Source: a virus
Virus record (IMG/VR): IMGVR_UViG_3300048588_000412
Coordinates: 1 to 30,720 of that record
Length of the DNA stretch: 30,720 nt
Strand: one strand, 5' to 3'
Positions 28,675-30,720 of the stretch are shown here, piece by piece (the stretch's first letter is position 1; every line of letters begins with the position of its first letter). Below the pieces are notes generated by a model. That model was not told where the DNA came from, searched no databases, and saw only the letters and a program-made list of their open reading frames with translations. Position numbers and translations under genes: made by a program.

Positions 28675-29183
28675 CAAAAACCTCCCGACGGCCGTTCGTC
28701 CCGGCACAGCTCATCCAGCCGATCCAGCAAACCCCGGCGCCGGGCATTGTTGACCAACTCCCGCGCAGCCGCCCCGGCCGTGTCTGCTCTCGACTCGGGT
28801 AACCCCAACCGAAAGGCCAGGTCGGCGATCTCCTCCATGCTGAAGCGGTCGGCTATCTGCTGCCACAACGTGACCAGCCGGTCAGTCTCTGCCTGCTGCC
28901 CCGTCACGATCCGTGGGTAGGTGACAGGCATTGCCTCCGGCGTCCACTCCGGCACCATCCCGGCGCGGCGTACCTGCGCGATGAGGATGGCAATGCCCCG
29001 GCGCAGCTCATTCAGCTCGCGGTGGAGTTGCGCCCGTTCGGCCGCGTCCAGCAGACGCAGTGACTCCAGCTCATCTATCCGTTCGGCCAAACTGCGAACG
29101 AACAGCGCCAGGGCTACCAGCCCCGGCCCGGCCGCCATGACAAAAAGCGCCACGGCCAGCTGTACCACCTGCGAGTTGCTCAT
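28674..29183 (-). CDS. membrane/coiled-coil protein with death-like effector-associated domain
   Basis: A 169-residue protein. A membrane helix spans residues 6-30 (VVQLAVALFVMAAGPGLVALALFV). A coiled coil (31-73, LAERIDELESLRLLDAAERAQLHRELNELRRGI) and a short Pro/Tyr linker follow. Residues 103-165 (LVTLWQQIADRFSMEEIADLAFRLGLPESRADTAGAAARELVNNARRRGLLDRLDELCRDERP) match the pattern 'L......F...EL..L.f.LG.......g..k..ARELV....RRG.L..L......RP' of bacterial effector-associated (death-like) domains, known from conflict systems of Chloroflexota and cyanobacteria. The TM-coiled-coil part resembles a spanin or holin accessory. Domain call is by eye. Confidence 0.6.
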   Translation of the reverse strand: MSNSQVVQLAVALFVMAAGPGLVALALFVRSLAERIDELESLRLLDAAERAQLHRELNELRRGIAILIAQVRRAGMVPEWTPEAMPVTYPRIVTGQQAETDRLVTLWQQIADRFSMEEIADLAFRLGLPESRADTAGAAARELVNNARRRGLLDRLDELCRDERPSGGF

Positions 29184-29198
29184 GTGTTGTCCAGTGCC

Positions 29199-29516
29199 CT
29201 ACAGGGCCGCCACGACCGTCCACGCATGATGTAGCGTGCGGTCGCGTGTCGTGTCGCCAAACGTGGCCGTAAACTGGAGCGTGTAATCCCCCGCCTCGGC
29301 CACATCCGCCGCGTCATAGGTCCAATCAAACACACCGGCCGCGGCCGACACGATGTCCAGATCGCCCTCGATGTCAACCGTCTCGCCGGTGCTGACCCTG
29401 CGTATCCGGCCCGACAGGACGGCCCCGGTGAGATCCACCGGGTCGCCGTCTTCGTCGGTCCAGGTAATGCGCTGCGGCGTGTGGGTCGCCCCCTGTACCG
29501 CGTTTGCCAGTGCCAT
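29199..29516 (-). CDS. BppU-like Ig-fold baseplate/tail protein
   Basis: A 105-residue protein (MALANAVQGATHTPQRITWTDEDGDPVDLTGAVLSGRIRRVSTGETVDIEGDLDIVSAAAGVFDWTYDAADVAEAGDYTLQFTATFGDTTRDRTLHHAWTVVAAL). 'ITW.DEDG.PVDLTGA.LSGRIR' followed by 'AGVFDW.Y...D..EAGDY.LQF.A.F.D' is the N-terminal beta-sandwich of phage baseplate upper proteins (DUF2479-like). It stands alone here as a single domain and may attach fibres to the tail. Confidence 0.75.
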   Translation of the reverse strand: MALANAVQGATHTPQRITWTDEDGDPVDLTGAVLSGRIRRVSTGETVDIEGDLDIVSAAAGVFDWTYDAADVAEAGDYTLQFTATFGDTTRDRTLHHAWTVVAAL

Positions 29517-29524
29517 AGTTCCCC

Positions 29525-29932
29525 CTAGGCGTTGCCTTCGGTGATGGTGAACGAGGAGACCGTAAACGACTGACCGGTCGCAAACGACGTGTTGTCAACC
29601 GTCATGTCGCCACCGCCGCCCGTGGCCGTCACGGTGCCCTGCGCGTGGCAGGTGGTGCCGTCCGAGGCGTACAGTCGCCAGTGGGCCGCCGTTCCGGTGG
29701 CGTCAGCCGCAGCATCTTGCCACGTGCCGGACTTAGCCTTTGACCCGCCGCTGGCCGCCGCCATCCAGTCGGAGGGCAGGGTCAACGTCGCCAGGACGGT
29801 GCCGCTGTCGGCCGTCCCGCAGTTGGCCGGCGCCGCGCCCGTGCGGATCTTCAAAACTGCGGTGGCGCCGACTGCCGTTTCAATGGCATCCAGCCGCGCA
29901 TTACGAACCGTTGTTGAAAATTGTAAAGCCAT
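29525..29932 (-). CDS. conserved phage tail-region protein
   Basis: A 135-residue protein (MALQFSTTVRNARLDAIETAVGATAVLKIRTGAAPANCGTADSGTVLATLTLPSDWMAAASGGSKAKSG...). The start 'MALQFS..VRNA.LDAIET..G..A.L.IRTGA.PANC...DSGT.LA...LPSDWM' is one I recognise from many phage tail regions. It forms a beta-rich domain of unknown role, often near fibre genes. It ends TITEGNA. The gene lies 8 nt before the BppU-like gene. Confidence 0.8.
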   Translation of the reverse strand: MALQFSTTVRNARLDAIETAVGATAVLKIRTGAAPANCGTADSGTVLATLTLPSDWMAAASGGSKAKSGTWQDAAADATGTAAHWRLYASDGTTCHAQGTVTATGGGGDMTVDNTSFATGQSFTVSSFTITEGNA

Positions 29933-29944
29933 CGTTATCTCTCC

Positions 29945-30720
29945 TTAAACAATATCCCCGGCGGTGCGGACAGTACCGACCGCCGCCGGGCTTTGAGCCA
30001 CCCCATAGGCGACGGGCATCTCAATCGCGCCCCACCGCGCCGGGGATTCAACCGAACCAATGTAGAAATTCTCCTGCACGGTCAACTCCGTGGAGTAGAC
30101 CGTGGCATCATCGAGCGTGACGACCAGGACGGCCGTCAGCGCCAACGTGCCCGCGGCGACGGATGCGGCGTCACCCGTCGTAACGAACACATCGCCGGTC
30201 AACGCCAGGGTGCCGGTGCTGATGACATCCGCATCGTCGAGCGTGGCGACCAGCGCCCCGCCCACCACAAACTCGCCCACGGCGGCAACGGCGGCCGCGT
30301 CCAGCGTCGCGTCTACCTGGGCCACCAGCGCCAGGTCACTGACCGCCACGACGGTGGCTCCGTCCAGTGCAAACGCCGCGACTGCCACTAGGGTCAACTC
30401 ACCGGCCGCGGCGGCTGCTGCGCCGGCCAGCGTGGCCACAACCACCCCGGCATTGCCTGACACGGCGTTACCCTCGGCCGCAACGGTGGCGCTGTCCGTT
30501 GTCAGCGCCGCCTGCCCGACGACAGCCAGTGACCCGTCAGCCGCACCGGCGGCATCGTCCGTTGTCGCGCCTACCTGCCCCGTTAACGACACGACCGCGA
30601 CGGCCGTTACCGTGGCATCGTCGGCCGTAACCGTCCCCGATGCCGCGATCGAGAGCGTGGCGGCGCTGCTGACGGCCGCCCCGGCAGTTGTGGTCTCCGA
30701 CTGCCCGACGATCGCCGCCT
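29945..30720 (-). CDS. repetitive Ala/Val/Thr-rich fibre-like protein (partial, N-terminus off the right edge)
   Basis: The frame is open from the right edge to the stop at 29945, at least 257 residues. Most of it is made of degenerate units of about 22-25 residues of the kind 'LVATLDDADVISTGTLALTGDVF'. Each has a TLDDA/TTDDA/TTGDA core and a short G-L-L strand, as in a beta-helix or solenoid. The last 45 residues change to a non-repeat end (NFYIGSVESPARWGAIEMPVAYGVAQSPAAVGTVRTAGDIV). It is probably a tail fibre or a structural surface protein. Confidence 0.7.
   Translation of the reverse strand, partial: AAIVGQSETTTAGAAVSSAATLSIAASGTVTADDATVTAVAVVSLTGQVGATTDDAAGAADGSLAVVGQAALTTDSATVAAEGNAVSGNAGVVVATLAGAAAAAAGELTLVAVAAFALDGATVVAVSDLALVAQVDATLDAAAVAAVGEFVVGGALVATLDDADVISTGTLALTGDVFVTTGDAASVAAGTLALTAVLVVTLDDATVYSTELTVQENFYIGSVESPARWGAIEMPVAYGVAQSPAAVGTVRTAGDIV

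Noticed and set aside
1-30720. Diversity-generating retroelement or transposon
   Set aside because: No reverse transcriptase, template/variable repeat pair, transposase or terminal inverted repeats were seen.

Overview
The window is a continuous stretch of a tailed-phage genome (Caudoviricetes, siphovirus-like, HK97-type head), GC-rich, with genes cut off at both ends. Nearly everything is read from the minus strand as long runs of tightly packed genes. Many junctions overlap by 1 or 4 nt (TAATG, TGATG, ATGA, GTGA), and GTG and TTG starts are common. Only the integrase (22163-23080) and one membrane-anchored protein (23783-24253) lie on the plus strand. The host is not identified by the sequence. 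A Chloroflexota-like host is a tentative guess, based on an effector-associated (death-like) domain, a repeated palindrome built on GGCGCGCC and a strong excess of ACGGCCGT.

Reading leftwards from about 22 kb: an early/replication region (about 19.4-22.0 kb) holds an HTH replication initiator with six internal 22-bp iterons, a possible helicase-loader-like protein, a ribbon-helix-helix protein and small membrane proteins. Next (15.3-19.3 kb) come a four-helix membrane protein, a ParB/HTH/DNA-methyltransferase fusion, a nuclease-like protein, a Lar-like zinc protein and a small HTH protein. The packaging and head region (6.2-15.3 kb) contains an HNH endonuclease, TerS, TerL, several small genes, a terminator, a portal-MuF fusion, a P-loop ATPase, prohead protease, major capsid protein, and a glycosyltransferase placed just after the capsid gene. 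The connector and tail region (1-6.2 kb) contains head-tail connector, head closure, gp10-like, tail terminator, major tail protein, tail assembly chaperone with a -1 frameshift, a short tape measure, a Dit-like protein and the start of a larger tail protein that runs off the left end.

The right part (23.3-30.7 kb) reads leftwards from a repetitive, fibre-like protein cut by the right edge. It continues through a conserved small tail-region protein, a BppU-like Ig domain protein, and a membrane/coiled-coil protein with a C-terminal death-like domain. A 933-residue multidomain lysin, a holin and a strong terminator follow. After that come a metallophosphoesterase, a winged-helix protein, the plus-strand putative moron, a 21-24-bp-period repeat array, and a small excisionase with a near-perfect sigma70 promoter.

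Between integrase and excisionase lies the 3' part of a tRNA-Gly(CCC) without its 5' half, surrounded by four copies of GTAGCGGT. Phage genes on both sides make this an attP, so the sequence represents a non-integrated or circularised temperate phage rather than a prophage end. If the map is circular, the tail genes leaving on the left should continue into the fibre and lysis genes entering on the right.

Points most worth following: the death-like domain beside the lysin, the two iteron-like arrays, the three exact copies of a 16-bp palindrome, the attP architecture, and the glycosyltransferase inside the head operon.
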